From positions 8,508,017 through 8,572,016 of the forward strand of contig NC_088307.1 in assembly GCF_032854445.1 (NCBI RefSeq): a stretch of 64,000 nt of DNA, read 5' to 3'. Every line of letters begins with the position of its first letter. Positions within the stretch are counted from its first letter, which is position 1. Shown here piece by piece: positions 27,901 through 35,853 of the stretch. Source of the stretch: Liolophura sinensis (Eukaryota > Mollusca > Polyplacophora > Chitonida > Chitonidae). The notes under the pieces are model-generated. The model made no database searches, was not told the origin of the DNA, and worked only from the letters and a program-made list of their open reading frames with translations. Made by a program: the position numbers and the translations under genes.

Positions 27901-28151
27901 GCATATAGAGTACATGTATTTTGATTTGGGTTTGTACTGATTTTCCTGTACATGTCCATCATACATGTACCATTTGTTTTGATCAGGGATAGAGTTGTTC
28001 TTTATATTTCCACCTGCTTTGTTTACAGTCTGTGGTGATCTTCCTACCTTGTGGTCATGTCTGTTCATGTGACACCTGCTCTCACAGTGTCACCGAATGC
28101 CCCCTATGCCGGGCCACCATTTCCCAGAGAATCACACTGTTTACCGGCTGA
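5970..28151 (+). CDS. LRSAM1: LRSAM1: E3 ubiquitin-protein ligase, LRR, coiled-coil, SAM and RING
   Basis: Reconstructed coding exons: 5970-6143, 6995-7048, 8401-8445, 9146-9220, 11639-11707, 12297-12381, 12837-13001, 13954-14001, 14741-14865, 15528-15557, 16045-16167, 16576-16663, 16861-16957, 17871-17941, 18395-18494, 20336-20423, 21071-21226, 21696-21791, 23196-23294, 24053-24184, 26099-26185, 26910-27050, 28029-28151. All introns are GT-AG and phases join without a break; 2271 nt give 756 aa (human about 723). Order: N-terminal extension (1-36), MPFF start of the vertebrate-like part (37), LRRs (about 90-215), long coiled coil (about 285-595), SAM (about 600-662), C3HC4 RING (709-743). 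In vertebrates LRSAM1 ubiquitinates TSG101 and recognises cytosolic bacteria for autophagy. The family call is very secure; single exon edges could be off by a few bases. Confidence 0.96.
8401..13001 (+). CDS. LRSAM1: LRSAM1 leucine-rich-repeat exons (3 to 7)
   Basis: Exons at 8401, 9146, 11639, 12297 and 12837 encode successive LRRs, readable as VLDLHSNELSSLP, VLNVEKNKLTKLP, LNVRSNKIRALP and TLDITDNKITSL. These follow the LxxLxLxxNxLxxLP pattern, and the block ends in HVRTLETLLLDSAMM, which matches the LRSAM1 cap after the last repeat. The introns here hold the 31-bp minisatellite and a SINE. In mammals the LRR domain binds bacterial surfaces or cytosolic bacteria. Confidence 0.95.
8933..9113 (+). 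mobile_element. SINE family 1, internally deleted copy in a LRSAM1 intron
   Basis: It starts GGGGCCTCTGTGACTGAGTG (tRNA-like head), has GGTCGCTGTGAG, jumps to CTCCCACCATAATGCTGG and ends with GTGAAATATTCTTGAG and an ATAAAATAAAT tail. It ends about 30 bp before coding exon 4 at 9146. Confidence 0.8.
9608..10810. repeat. 31-bp minisatellite, about 39 copies
   Basis: The unit reads GTTGATTTATAGAATTACCA followed by AGCACCTAATA, with variants TTTGTAG, AATCACC, AAGCCCC and AAAAG. The period is exactly 31 bp across adjacent lines (for example 9671 to 9702). Variants recur in blocks, a sign of higher-order duplication of several units at once. It lies in the LRSAM1 intron between coding exons 4 and 5 and has no coding potential. 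Confidence 0.97.
13306..13506 (-). mobile_element. SINE family 1, minus strand, in a LRSAM1 intron
   Basis: On the plus strand it reads GCCGTACTCAAGAATATTTC, then ATGGCGGTTAGC, CCGCAGGTTTGC, GAGCTGGACTTGAACTCACA, GCATTGGTGAGAGGC and ACGCTGCGCTAGTGCGC. This is the reverse complement of the family consensus with the middle partly deleted. Confidence 0.85.
13525..13745. mobile_element. MITE-like element, TIR CTTCAACCTTTTCGCATG type
   Basis: The left end reads ATTCCTCATCCTTTTTGCAT and the right end CATGCGAAAAGGTTGAAGAA, which are near reverse complements. The core contains CAGTGCAATTTATGCACAT and ACTACATTGGTTGGATTG. Similar copies lie at 20027-20245, 34705-34905 and 45848-46045. The size (about 200-220 bp), terminal inverted repeats and lack of coding suggest a non-autonomous DNA transposon. 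Confidence 0.75.
14051..14104. repeat. Perfect 21-bp inverted repeat (hairpin) in a LRSAM1 intron
   Basis: The arm at 14051-14071 (starts TGATTCTTACAGTATC) is the exact reverse complement of 14084-14104, with a 12-nt spacer. In the sense transcript this would form a 21-bp stem. It is shorter than a usual animal pre-miRNA, so a MITE remnant or local fold-back is as likely as a small-RNA precursor. Confidence 0.9.
15346..15361. repeat. Poly-G run
   Basis: A G homopolymer of about 14-16 bases lies in the LRSAM1 intron before coding exon 10. It could form a local quadruplex-like structure in the sense strand and is a likely place for sequencing length error. Confidence 0.9.
15528..23294 (+). CDS. 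LRSAM1: LRSAM1 coiled-coil exons (10 to 19)
   Basis: These ten short exons encode about residues 281-596, a nearly continuous Glu/Lys/Arg/Gln-rich helix, for example ERKRLERIELQREFENHQFQ, KTEELLEKMEKERIEQEEW and QIDLIQEELAELSKVEMERR. The segment VDYWLVQLQRLMDRKP in exon 19 matches the conserved stretch just before the SAM domain in vertebrate LRSAM1. The region is expected to mediate oligomerisation. No stop or frameshift is present. Confidence 0.94.
17359..17496. repeat. Dispersed repeat shared with 29301-29431
   Basis: Both sites share ATATTACATTTCTTTACCAG, then CTTTTG, AAAAGTAA, GATATRA, AGATGGTCTA, CCAT, TGAGAAAAAAGAAACT and ACATATATTGGCTA in the same order and orientation. It is a dispersed element of about 130 bp of unknown class. 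One copy is in a LRSAM1 intron and the other lies downstream of the gene. Confidence 0.75.
18009..18203. mobile_element. Inverted-repeat element with GTAAATGACC ends
   Basis: GTAAATGACCAAGTGG at 18010 and ATTTTAGGTCATTTACC near 18202 are partial reverse complements. The same end sequence bounds the larger pair at 54156-55477 (GGTAAATGACCTAAAGTTTC). This may be a short deletion derivative of that element; homology of the internal part is unproven. Confidence 0.45.
19059..19437. repeat. 18/36-bp minisatellite in a LRSAM1 intron
   Basis: The array has about 21 units of 18 bp of two types, GTCAGGCTCTCTGTGACT and GTCAGGCTTGCTGCCACT, largely alternating as a 36-bp unit on the right side. The unit is a multiple of three, so both strands stay open (repeats of TVRLSV on plus and SLTVTE on minus). 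The array sits between coding exons 15 and 16 with no splice or start context, so it is not called coding. Confidence 0.95.
19558..19680 (-). mobile_element. Probable LINE 3' end, minus strand
   Basis: Read on the minus strand, the sequence ends ACCCTCCTGAAATAAAGCCA followed by a (TTA)n tail (plus strand ATAATAATAATAATGG). An AATAAA just before a trinucleotide tail is typical of non-LTR retroelement 3' ends. No reverse-transcriptase coding remains. Confidence 0.5.
19871..19972. repeat. About 22-bp tandem repeat, 4 units
   Basis: The unit TAGGCTGATATTCAGTCT is followed alternately by ACA or TATA. It is a short array in the same LRSAM1 intron as the 18/36-bp minisatellite. Confidence 0.9.
20027..20245. 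mobile_element. MITE-like element (same family as 13525-13745)
   Basis: It begins CTTCCTCAACATTTTTGCAT, contains ACTACATTGGTTGGATTGTC and CAGGGCTTCACC, and ends CATACGAAAAGGTTGAAGAA. Inverted ends and the shared core identify the family. Confidence 0.75.
21870..22640. repeat. 64-bp minisatellite, about 12 copies
   Basis: The unit contains GTGATTGGCAACAGGTGGGG, ATTAAGAAGGGTATATTTGC and AGTGTGAAGTGTATC, plus an A-run. The period is 64 bp (21961 to 22025). Copies are nearly identical, which indicates recent expansion. It starts about 80 bp after coding exon 18 of LRSAM1. Confidence 0.96.
22826..22950 (+). mobile_element. SINE family 1, 3' fragment
   Basis: It contains CCCCAGGGCTCTGCCCG, ATAATGCTGGCCGGCATTG, TATAAGTGAAATATTCTTGA and an AAATAAATAAATATA tail. 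The head is missing. Confidence 0.8.
23788..23996. mobile_element. Diverged inverted-repeat element, related to 29550-29725
   Basis: It begins CTTCAACCTATTCAGTC and ends GAGAAGGTTGAAGAG. The inside (ATAATGAAAATGATGCTC, ATTTGTTTGTATCA) aligns with 29570-29725 (TTATGAAAATGACGCTG, ATATGTTTGTATCA). The shared CTTCAACCT ends suggest a distant relative of the 13525-type MITE. Confidence 0.5.
24053..26185 (+). CDS. LRSAM1: LRSAM1 SAM-domain exons (20 and 21)
   Basis: Exons 24053-24184 and 26099-26185 encode about residues 597-669. The stretch ILEKADASDYISLFSRHRIT, METMLQLNEEDLKQ (here I-E-T-M) and MGVHEMGLRKSILKQIEEY has the five-helix SAM pattern, with the conserved LGI/GLR-type turn before the last helix. 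SAM domains mediate protein-protein self-association. The intron between the two exons holds a 44-bp minisatellite. Confidence 0.93.
24845..25520. repeat. 44-bp minisatellite, about 14-15 copies
   Basis: The unit reads CTTTAGGTATACCTCAGATA, CACATCAAGTAGAYCTGACT, TACA. One subtype has CTCACTTTACA and is one base longer. The array starts next to a perfect 20-bp palindrome, ACTTTATGTATACATAAAGT, at 24845-24864. It lies between the two SAM exons of LRSAM1. Confidence 0.95.
26575..26770 (-). mobile_element. SINE family 1, minus strand
   Basis: The plus strand reads TTTATTTGATTGGTGTTTTA, CGCCGTACTCAAGAATATTT, CACTTATATGACGGTGGCCA, then after an internal deletion CATGAGCTGGACTTCAATTC and ATTGGTGAGAGGCC. 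It lies in the LRSAM1 intron before the RING exons. Confidence 0.85.
26910..28151 (+). CDS. LRSAM1: LRSAM1 linker and RING-finger exons (22 and 23)
   Basis: Exon 26910-27050 encodes a proline-containing linker and the first half of the RING (ECCICMERK). Exon 28029-28151 encodes SVVIFLPCGHVCSCDTC, then CPLCRATI and ends at TGA 28149-28151. Zinc ligands are C709, C712, C724, H726, C730, C733, C740 and C743, a complete C3HC4 RING, so E3 activity is expected. The linker reads VVEATAPPSGEVDNP; the vertebrate PTAP/PSAP pair that binds TSG101 is absent here. Confidence 0.95.
27718..27905. mobile_element. MITE-like element with a tRNA-like core
   Basis: The end arms are about 38 bp: GGATTACACTTTCTGAATAT, AGCACAGATTCTA on the left and TAGAATCTGTGCTATATTCA, GAAAGTGTAATCC on the right, nearly perfect reverse complements. 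Between them, the minus strand reads GGTGCCTGACTCTGAGGTCG then TTGGTTCGAAACCAGC, a good tRNA T-loop/B-box (GGTTCGAAACC). It is a composite of inverted repeats and a tRNA-related segment in the last LRSAM1 intron. Confidence 0.8.
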
Positions 28152-29300
28152 TGTCCCCCTGAAATACCCTGATGTGCCAGAGTTTAAACAAAGACTTCTT
28201 GATCTGCTCAACATTACCATGGTTGCTCTAATCTTACCACTGGACAGTAGTGATGAAACATCAATGATAAATGAGGATTAAATTAATGTTATCTCCTGCT
28301 TATCAGCAAATTCATTGCTATGAAAGGTTGCTTAGCAACAGCCAATGAGAAGTCTTGATATTCCAGATGTCTGTTTTTACTCAAGATCATTGTTGTTGAA
28401 TTTGCATTGTTTCATTAACAGGAAGATGGTTGAAATCATTACATTTCATGGATTATATGAGCCATTATGTATTATAGGTGCTCTATAAACTGTAAAAAGT
28501 AATCTGGCTGGTTTATGTAGCAAATTTCAAAATTAATATCTCTTTTGACTGTTAGAAAATATATATTAATCACATCATAGTATGATTTTTAATCTCCTGA
28601 CAAGGAAATAGTTTAAACCATTCTGAGATTCATGTATGATTAGTTTTATATTGATGCCACAGAAGTAATATATTGCAAGTTTCAAATATTTTCATTAGTC
28701 TATCAGTATTATATGTCTTGCCTGTGGTAAAGAAGGAAAACAGCATCTATGAATTCAGTGGTTTAGGAATTGACTTATTCAAACCACTCACTTGAACACA
28801 CCTCAGTGAATCAAAATGAAGTTGTTTGTGTAATTTGTCTGTTATTTTTAACTGTGGTAATTTAGAATACTTAACAATTTAGAATATGACTTTGTACAAC
28901 TCAAAAATTTTAACTAAAGAGCTGCTTACATGAAATTACACTCCCCACCAATGATGAAAGCAAATGAATGTTCAACTTGGCCTGCTTGGTGAACTAAGGA
29001 TTTTATTTAAACTGTCCTGTCTATAACACCAATCAAACTCTAAGCTCACCAATACCGATTGATACGCTTTTGTTAGCCATTTGGTCCCCGAATAACTCAT
29101 TCCATATCGCTTGTGTTGAGAACGCAGCTTTTTAATCTCCAACTTGTACATTATTGTATAGCAATTTTATAACATCTATTATGATTATATGTGTTGTTTT
29201 TATATAAATAACATGAATTTCAGAACGAAGAATGTTTTTATATTGCACATGGCATACTGCATGTATTAAGACAAAACTCAGTTGTCTAAAGTTAGTAGTT

Positions 29301-29431
29301 TGTAGAATGTAAAATATTACATTTCTTTACCAGTCTTTTGGAAAAGTAATGATATGAGATGGTCTAACCATGTGAGAAAAAAGAAACTCAATATACCTGC
29401 TACAATTACACATATATTGGCTATTTTGCTA
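29301..29431. repeat. Dispersed repeat, partner of 17359-17496
   Basis: It shares ATATTACATTTCTTTACCAG and TGAGAAAAAAGAAACT with the intronic copy. It is immediately followed by the element at about 29550-29725, which is itself related to 23788-23996. Confidence 0.7.
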
Positions 29432-29549
29432 TGGCTAGTCTATTTCATTGAAATGAATAATAGCCCCTGAAGAAAGAAGACCCAATATTAAAATGGCTTT
29501 AGCTGCCTTTAGTGTAGATCTACAACGTTTTCGACCACAAAAGTGCTTG

Positions 29550-29725
29550 CTTAAGAGCAGTTTGTGCACAGCATTATTATGAAAATGACGCTGTAAATGA
29601 TATGTTTGTATCACTTCAGTCACAAGCTTCATAAAAGTTATTTGTCTACACCCCATTGTTCTTACAGAATGTTGCAAAATATGGATCGCTGAGGCGGTTC
29701 AGTTTAAGAGGTTGAAGAGTTATGA
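29550..29725. repeat. Dispersed element related to 23788-23996
   Basis: The shared landmarks in order are ATGAAAATGAYGCT, TGTTTGTATCA, CAAAATAT and GGTTGAAGAG. The left end is less clear than in the other copy. Confidence 0.5.
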
Positions 29726-30544
29726 TATTCGCTTTTGGTGGCTGGCTGATGAGGTGCCGCAATTCAGAGAGCTTGTATATTTCACATAGGGCAGTGGCAT
29801 ATTTGTAACCATATTTAGTTGTATCATTGATAAAAGGTGTAAAGAACGGATTTACATGGTAAGGTGTTGGTTCACATACATGTAGCAGCTTCATGTCAGA
29901 AATGGGAATTCAATATTATGTTTAGTGACAGATTTTGCTGGATTCTGATTTTAAGAGAAAAACCCATGTAAGAGGTTTTTGAGAAGGTCGATTAATTTCT
30001 TATCAGAAAAACTTATGTGTTTGCATTAAAAGTATCATTTAAATCTTTCAAAAGTGGATTTTTATGTGCCAAACACTAGATCAAATACTGGAAATGAATA
30101 GAGATGAGTTTATAAACATGATAGGACACAAGGGGAATAACTTTTGATAATACCGGAACTCAGTATATATGCCCTTGAAGGGTATAAAAAGAAAAATGGA
30201 CTTAACCCATAAAAGTACTTTTGAGGTATGATTAAAGTGCTCTTACTATATTTGAATCTTGACAAATATGTACATACAAGTACCTGTAACAATTTATTCA
30301 CTAAAAAAGATTTATCTATTTGTTTGATTTGACTGGTTTTTTTTTCACTCTGTAGGCGTACTCAATATTATTTTGCTCACATGTACACGGTGTTCAGGGG
30401 CTGCCAAATGTATGGGTGAAATGCCAAGTGTTAGTATGTGCTTGGAGAACCAGCAAATCTCCAACCAGCTGGACTTATTTAATGGGTCACATATTCAGTC
30501 TATTGACATTTATATCTTTGTAAAAAAAGTTTTTAAAAAGTACA

Positions 30545-30697
30545 GCTCATGCTTTGTACGTGGGAAGATCCTTCAGCAACCCGCAGATGGTTGTGGGCTT
30601 CCCTCAGGCTCTGCCTGGTTTCCTCCCACTATAATGCTGGCTGCTGTTGTATGAGTGAAATATTCCTGAGTACGGCGCAAAACACCAATCAAATTGA
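30545..30697 (+). mobile_element. SINE family 1, 3' half
   Basis: It contains GCAACCCGCAGATGGTTGTG, GGCTTCCCTCAGGCTCTGCC, CTCCCACTATAATGCTGG, GTGAAATATTCCTGAGTACG and GCAAAACACCAATCAAAT. The tRNA-like head is missing. Confidence 0.85.
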
Positions 30698-30725
30698 CAC
30701 ACATACTGTATTTGTAATTCTTTGG

Positions 30726-30970
30726 TTGCCTATTGCAGCTTTTCCATTTCCCCACCTTGTGTTTTCTGATAAATTACACTGGCACTACACTCACCACTCT
30801 GCTGTGAGCAGCGTGTTTTTGTCATCTAAGGAGTTTAGCTTTAATTCTTGTACTTTGCCTGTTGAATCCTCGCCATTTCCCCAGCTTGTATTTTCCGATG
30901 ATTTAGACTGGCACACACTCAACACTCCACTGTGAGTAGTGTGTTTTTGTCATCTAAGGAGTGTAGCTTC
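30726..30970. repeat. Tandem duplication, about 130-bp unit
   Basis: Copies at about 30726-30842 and 30857-30970 share CCATTTCCCCASCTTGT, TTTTCYGAT, ACTGGCAC, CACTGTGAG and GTGTTTTTGTCATCTAAGGA. The copies are moderately diverged. Confidence 0.8.
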
Positions 30971-31094
30971 AAAGGTAGCACTACATGGAACCTCTCTACA
31001 TGTACATGCATGTGTGTTGGTACCCTGTCATGACTGGTTGACAAGGCTGACACAATGAAAATTCTAACCTAGATTCCCTAAAACACAGAACAGT

Positions 31095-31310
31095 GCATGC
31101 TGTCAATCGTGGTCAAACTGGTTGTGTCCAGCTGAACACCAGCTAGTTTGATTGGCTGATGGATCTGGGGAAGTAGTAAATTGCCTCTGACTGTGTTTGT
31201 CCAGTGCATACTGTCAGTCATGGCCAAACTTGGTGTGTCTAGCTTAACACCAGCTGATTTGATTGGCTGATGGATCTGGGGACGGAGTAAATTTCCTTTG
31301 ACTGAGTATT
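31095..31310. repeat. Tandem duplication, about 108-bp unit
   Basis: Two copies share GTGCATRCTGTCARTC, TGGYCAAACT, AACACCAGCTRRTTTGATTG, GCTGATGGATCTGGGGA and GTAAATT. It lies about 130 bp after the previous duplication, so the area seems prone to local duplication. Confidence 0.85.
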
Positions 31311-32558
31311 CGCCCTTTGTTTAATACCCAGATAGTTTAATTCATGCATTCACTGGAATATTTCTAGATGTTTTTATTGTGCAGTTCAGTCAGGAATGCA
31401 ACCCCAAGCAGCTAGTTCTAGCCAGTGATGGGTTAATACAAAAGACACATATATTATAAGTATAATGGTAACAACATATAGATATTAATTTTATGCCTGA
31501 AAATAACTCTTGGTACAATATTTGCAGCAAAGTAAACTGATACAGGAAAAGATCACCAAACCATTCCAATTAAAATAGAATTTAACATTTCATTGTAGAG
31601 AGTGGTATTGATGACCTCCTGATTCATGTATAGATTTGAAAATGAGCCCAGTAATGCTCCAGAGTCCAAGGATTTTCATCCTGATCATAAATATTATACC
31701 TCCTCGGCATAACTGACTGTAAACTCTGCACTAGTGGGGCTTTGGACTCCCCCCCCCCACCCCCCTATACTGAGCCAGCTTTAAACTATTTGTCCAGCGA
31801 TGATTCAGGTCTGTATGGAATTATAGATTCCAATAAAAGTATGTTTATATGAATACATTTAAAAAAATAATTCCTTATTATACTCAAGCATAAACCTGTG
31901 AAGTAGCGCATGATCTGTTTTGTTTCAAATTATTTTTTTTCTGTTAAAGGGATACAGACTGCAGGGTTATCCTATCCCCACTATCAGTCAGTCTGTGTCA
32001 ATTCTATATCCCTTTAATGTATATAATTTTAAGCTGATTTTTTTTTCTTGTCCTTCAACATTGAAAATCCTGGTGATACATGTAAATGTACAACCTGCTA
32101 AATGCCATTGTACCATTTGTATCATTATTTTTCTTTTTTATTGTTAACAATATAAAATACATGTACCACCCAATCAAATATATAATGATTTTGTACTATA
32201 CTTGTACGTATGCTGTGGATTTTGAGTTTAGACTCTGTAGAACTTTGCTCTTGAACCCTTGACATCTTCCCTGAAAAGGCATTGTTTAGACTTAAGGACT
32301 TGTATAATATAAGTAAAACAAAAACAAAAATCCAATATATTGAAACTATGTTGGAGAGAGATGTAAAACAAGAGATGACACAGCACCGGGCAAATTAGGT
32401 CTGGTGTTCATTTCTTGTATATAGCTCAAGTCAAATACATGTAGCTTTGTTTGAATTTTATAATGTATATTACTGTTACAACCATGCACTATTGTAATAA
32501 AACTCCACTATTGTCACAAAGTTTCTGAAATTTATCTTTTGTCTTCGTCAAAAAATAT

Positions 32559-32790
32559 ATTTATTTGATTGGTGTTCTACGCTGTACTCAAGAATATTTC
32601 ACTTATACCACAGTGGCCAGCATTATGGTGGAAGGACCGGCAGAGCCCAGGAGAAACACATGGGCATCCGCAGGTTACTGACAGACCTTCCCATATACAG
32701 GCCGAGATGAAGCCAACATGAGCTGGACTTGAACTCATAGCATCCACACTGGTGAGAGGCTACTGGGCCCTAGCTGTGTCTTTGCACTGT
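32559..32790 (-). mobile_element. SINE family 1, minus strand
   Basis: The plus strand reads TTTATTTGATTGGTGTTCTA, CGCTGTACTCAAGAATATTT, GTGGCCAGCATTATGGTGG, CATCCGCAGGTTACTGACAG and CATGAGCTGGACTTGAACTC, ending in the head region near CTGGTGAGAGGC. Confidence 0.85.
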
Positions 32791-32867
32791 GCTGGCACAA
32801 TAACCACTTCAGAAATTCAAGTTGCAGTTCGCTTGTTTTGAAATGTGGGCGTAATTGACCCTTCTGT

Positions 32868-33130
32868 TTATTTATTTGATTATTGCTAAGTGCCGATTTT
32901 TCACCTACACAGTAGTGGTCAGTTTTATGGATGGACGAAACCTGAGAGCCCTAGATAAACCACCGACCTTTGGCAAGCTTTCTGCATGCTGACATAATCA
33001 CCACACTGGAAGAAAAGTGCACTTCAACCACCGTCATACTGTGCAAACGATAACAGGTTGTCATCGGCCACACACTGTCACCAAGGCGCCTCTTGCAATG
33101 GCAGGGGGAATCAAGAGTTTGACCCGGCAC
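32868..33130 (-). mobile_element. Probable further SINE-like element, minus strand
   Basis: TTTATTTATTTGATTATTGC at the left resembles the reversed tail of a SINE. The text after it (GTGGTCAGTTTTATGG, AAACCACCGACC and a region with ACTTCAACCACCG) does not match family 1 closely. Related tails occur at about 35540-35640 (minus) and 41560-41680 (plus). Family limits are uncertain. Confidence 0.45.
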
Positions 33131-33573
33131 TTTGTGTGTCTTAGCAATAGGGGAAATTCGAGTTGATGTTTTTTTGTTGTCAAAGGTGAAAACAGCCCTG
33201 CTGTGTCATGTAACTTGTGAAAAATGTCATGTAACCATTGTTGACGTCAATTTACCGGTCTCACCGTGATCCAGAGGCGCAAATTACACCTCCTTCTTTT
33301 CACCACTCGTCTACTCTAAAATTATGGTACATGTGATCCCAAATGGTTACTGAAAATTTTTGACGTGAAGTAGACATTTTCTATCTTTATCAATAAAAGA
33401 ATTCTGACTTGAAACTCCCCAATTAAAAAGCAAGCGACTTTAACTTGCTTAAAAAAAAAAACCAAAAGACTTCTTTTTACCTACATTTTTGTACTAAAAA
33501 CTCTTTCACTCAAAATCATAAATACATTTTATTTACAAATCCTGCTCATGGCTGGGAACTTTCTCAAGGCTGC

Positions 33574-33945
33574 CATGGGCCCCGATAGCACAGTTGGTAG
33601 AGTGTCTGCTTTGGCAGGCGGTAGACCCAGGGTCAATCCGGGGTCGAGTCACACCTAAATCTTAAAACAGGAAGTTGTAACTTCCTCGCTTGGCATTCAG
33701 CATGAAGGGGATAGTGCAATGATTGGTTGACCCGTTTCAGGATAATGGCTTGGGCGGGCCTGCTTGCTTGCCTTCTATAAGGCATTTCAGTGAAGCTGCT
33801 CTAAATAAAAGAGCGTTGGAAATCCGTCCTGCAACATGGGGGGCACATCCCATGCACTCTAAGGATTCCTTCGTCGTCATACAACTAAAAAATTGTTGAG
33901 CACGACGTTAAACCCCAAGCTCTCAACTCACTCAATGCTGCCAGA
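33574..33945 (+). mobile_element. SINE family 2, near full length, tRNA-like head
   Basis: The head reads GATAGCACAGTTGGTAGAGT (A-box-like) and, about 40 bp on, GGGTCGAGTCAC (B-box-like). The body continues with ACAGGAAGTTGTAACTTCCT and TAAATAAAAGAGCGTTGG, and the tail with TTCGTCGTCATACAACT and GAGCACGACGTTAAACCCC followed by CTCACTCA. A tail fragment of the same family lies at 4697-4775. It has pol III type internal promoter boxes, but as an element and not as a functional tRNA gene. Confidence 0.8.
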
Positions 33946-34114
33946 CAAGGTAACTTATTTGTTTAGTAATAATACACATGAATGTGGTAATAAAAATAGT
34001 ACTTCGCTTAATAAAAAAGTATTACACATGCAGTGTTCAACAAGTACAATACTCTGTATTATTTGAATTTAGAAAAATAAAAGCATTAAAATGCAAACAT
34101 ACACATAATAAAAA

Positions 34115-34342
34115 GGTGGGCTTTATGGACCATACTATCAGGGTTTAGGAACTCTGATGTCACAAAAAGTTTTCTAAACTCTATTCACTACACTAAAGGT
34201 TGGAATAACTCTTTTTACCATGAGTGAAACATCACTGAAATAATGTTCCCAAAAATTATTTCCTCCTGGGGAACATCAGGAAAGAAAGGTGATGTGACGT
34301 CAGAGTTCCTAGACACTGTCAGTATGGCTCATAAAGCCCACC
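34115..34342. mobile_element. MITE-like element with 49-bp terminal inverted repeats
   Basis: The left arm 34115-34163 starts GGTGGGCTTTATGGACCATA; the right arm 34294-34342, reversed, starts GGTGGGCTTTATGAGCCATA. The two arms match over 49 bp with few mismatches (AGGAACTCTGAYGTCAC at their inner ends). The interior of about 130 bp has no coding. Long TIRs on a short element indicate a non-autonomous DNA transposon or fold-back element. Confidence 0.85.
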
Positions 34343-34704
34343 ATCATATTATAATATTATTAGAATGCCTTTTGAATTTGAACACTCTTGACAAAATCTG
34401 AAAAAATGAATGAAAGTATTTTTACACATAGTTTTCAGTTGTCTGTACGATGAACCTTACTTTTTATTTTAGCTTTCTTTTGCTTTAACTCTCTTCATAA
34501 AAATCTAACAAAATAAGTGAAAGTATATTCGTGCGCAATTTTAAGTGATCTAGTTAGGGATGCCTACTTCGATTTTTAGACGCCTTTTCCTTTAACTACC
34601 TTGGACCCAATTTCACATACATGTAGCAACCTGGTTTACAAACAGTTACCATGGTCAGCCAAAACAGTCACAGTCTGTCAAACTGAACCCTATTAAAACA
34701 TATT

Positions 34705-34905
34705 TGAATTCCTCAACCTTTCCACATATGTAAGACCAACTTACATGTGCAATTTATGCACATTTTTAATTTGATTTCAGAGACTACATTGGCCAGTTTC
34801 AGGGCTTCACAAAAGTATAATTGTATCAGTGAACACAGAATAATGCCTTCAGACTATGCACGATAAACACATTGCATACATGCAAAAAGGTTGAAGAATT
34901 ACAGT
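34705..34905. mobile_element. MITE-like element (family of 13525-13745)
   Basis: It starts ATTCCTCAACCTTTCCACAT, contains TGCAATTTATGCACATTTTT and CAGTTTCAGGGCTTCACAAA, and ends CATGCAAAAAGGTTGAAGAA then TTACAGTA. It is one of four recognisable copies. Confidence 0.75.
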
Positions 34906-35853
34906 ATTTTCAAAATAAGAAAATAGGTTTACCAAGTTTTGTAAAAGTGGAGTTCATGGAGAAGTACATACATGTGGGTAATTAACATGACTGCCATTTT
35001 CTGAGTCTGTCCCTTTGTATAAAAGTGCCAGTAGTGCTACCCTATCTCATACCCAGCTTCTGAAACCATCCTATTCACAGGATATATACAATTAGTATGT
35101 ACACGTTTTAACGAATGTAACACACCTGAAATTCGAATTTCTTATTTTTCTGACTTCTCCAGAAAAAATTTAAACGGCAATCATAAGACTGTGTAAATGA
35201 GAGTGTCAGACTCAAGAAAGGTTTTTGTACAAAATTTATCTCCCTCTTAAAGTGTTGTTGTAGCTAAAAGATTCGCTATATGTCCCTTGGTAGGTCAAGT
35301 TTTTGACATGCTATGATAATTCATTTAACAAGAGAGCCCGAGTGTAAAGCTACATTGACTGTTTTGCAGGATACTGCATCAATTTTGAAATTGTGCTTCT
35401 TTATATTTATAAATATAAAAGGTAAGAGTGTCACATAAATTACACGTCTAAAGTTTACAGGTGGACAAAACCAACATTCCTTAGTCATAGTGATCTAGCA
35501 GAAGCAGGATTTGAACTCTCACCAGTATCTTTTTCATTTTTATTTGATGGCTGTTTAATGCCAGTGTCACTGATTTTTCACTTGTGCGATAGATTTCATT
35601 TTTAGGGTGGAGGCAGTAAACCACCGGATGACGTCCTTATAAAACATTCCAATTTCAAAAGTCTTTCAGACTTGACCACATAACAAGTCACACGTCCATA
35701 ATGTGAACAGCTCATACAGTCACCATCCTGCATCACAAACTTTTACTGTGAAAACATACAAGTCTGTCCAGAAGAACAGCTCATTCAGTTATCATCATTC
35801 ATAACACATCTTCTCCTGCGAACACGTTAAGATTCTTTCAGACTTGAACACCT

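Larger units (their letters stand above)
28152..35853. other. Convergent intergenic region, LRSAM1 3' UTR to POLE3 3' UTR
   Basis: No gene is supported here. The LRSAM1 3' UTR must begin at 28152; candidate AATAAA signals on the plus strand occur at 31832-31837 and 32496-32501, both far downstream, so the true end is uncertain. The rest is AT-rich sequence with SINEs, two local duplications, MITE-like elements and dispersed repeats, listed separately. A minus-strand AATAAA at 35539-35544 is a candidate POLE3 polyadenylation signal. Confidence 0.6.

Noticed and set aside
28051-28281. Open frame overlapping and running past the last LRSAM1 exon
   Set aside because: It is a shifted frame over the RING exon; the true frame gives the zinc-ligand pattern and stops at 28151.
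33574-33660. Possible functional tRNA gene
   Set aside because: A- and B-box-like words are present, but the segment is the head of a SINE and a cloverleaf with a proper acceptor stem is not apparent.
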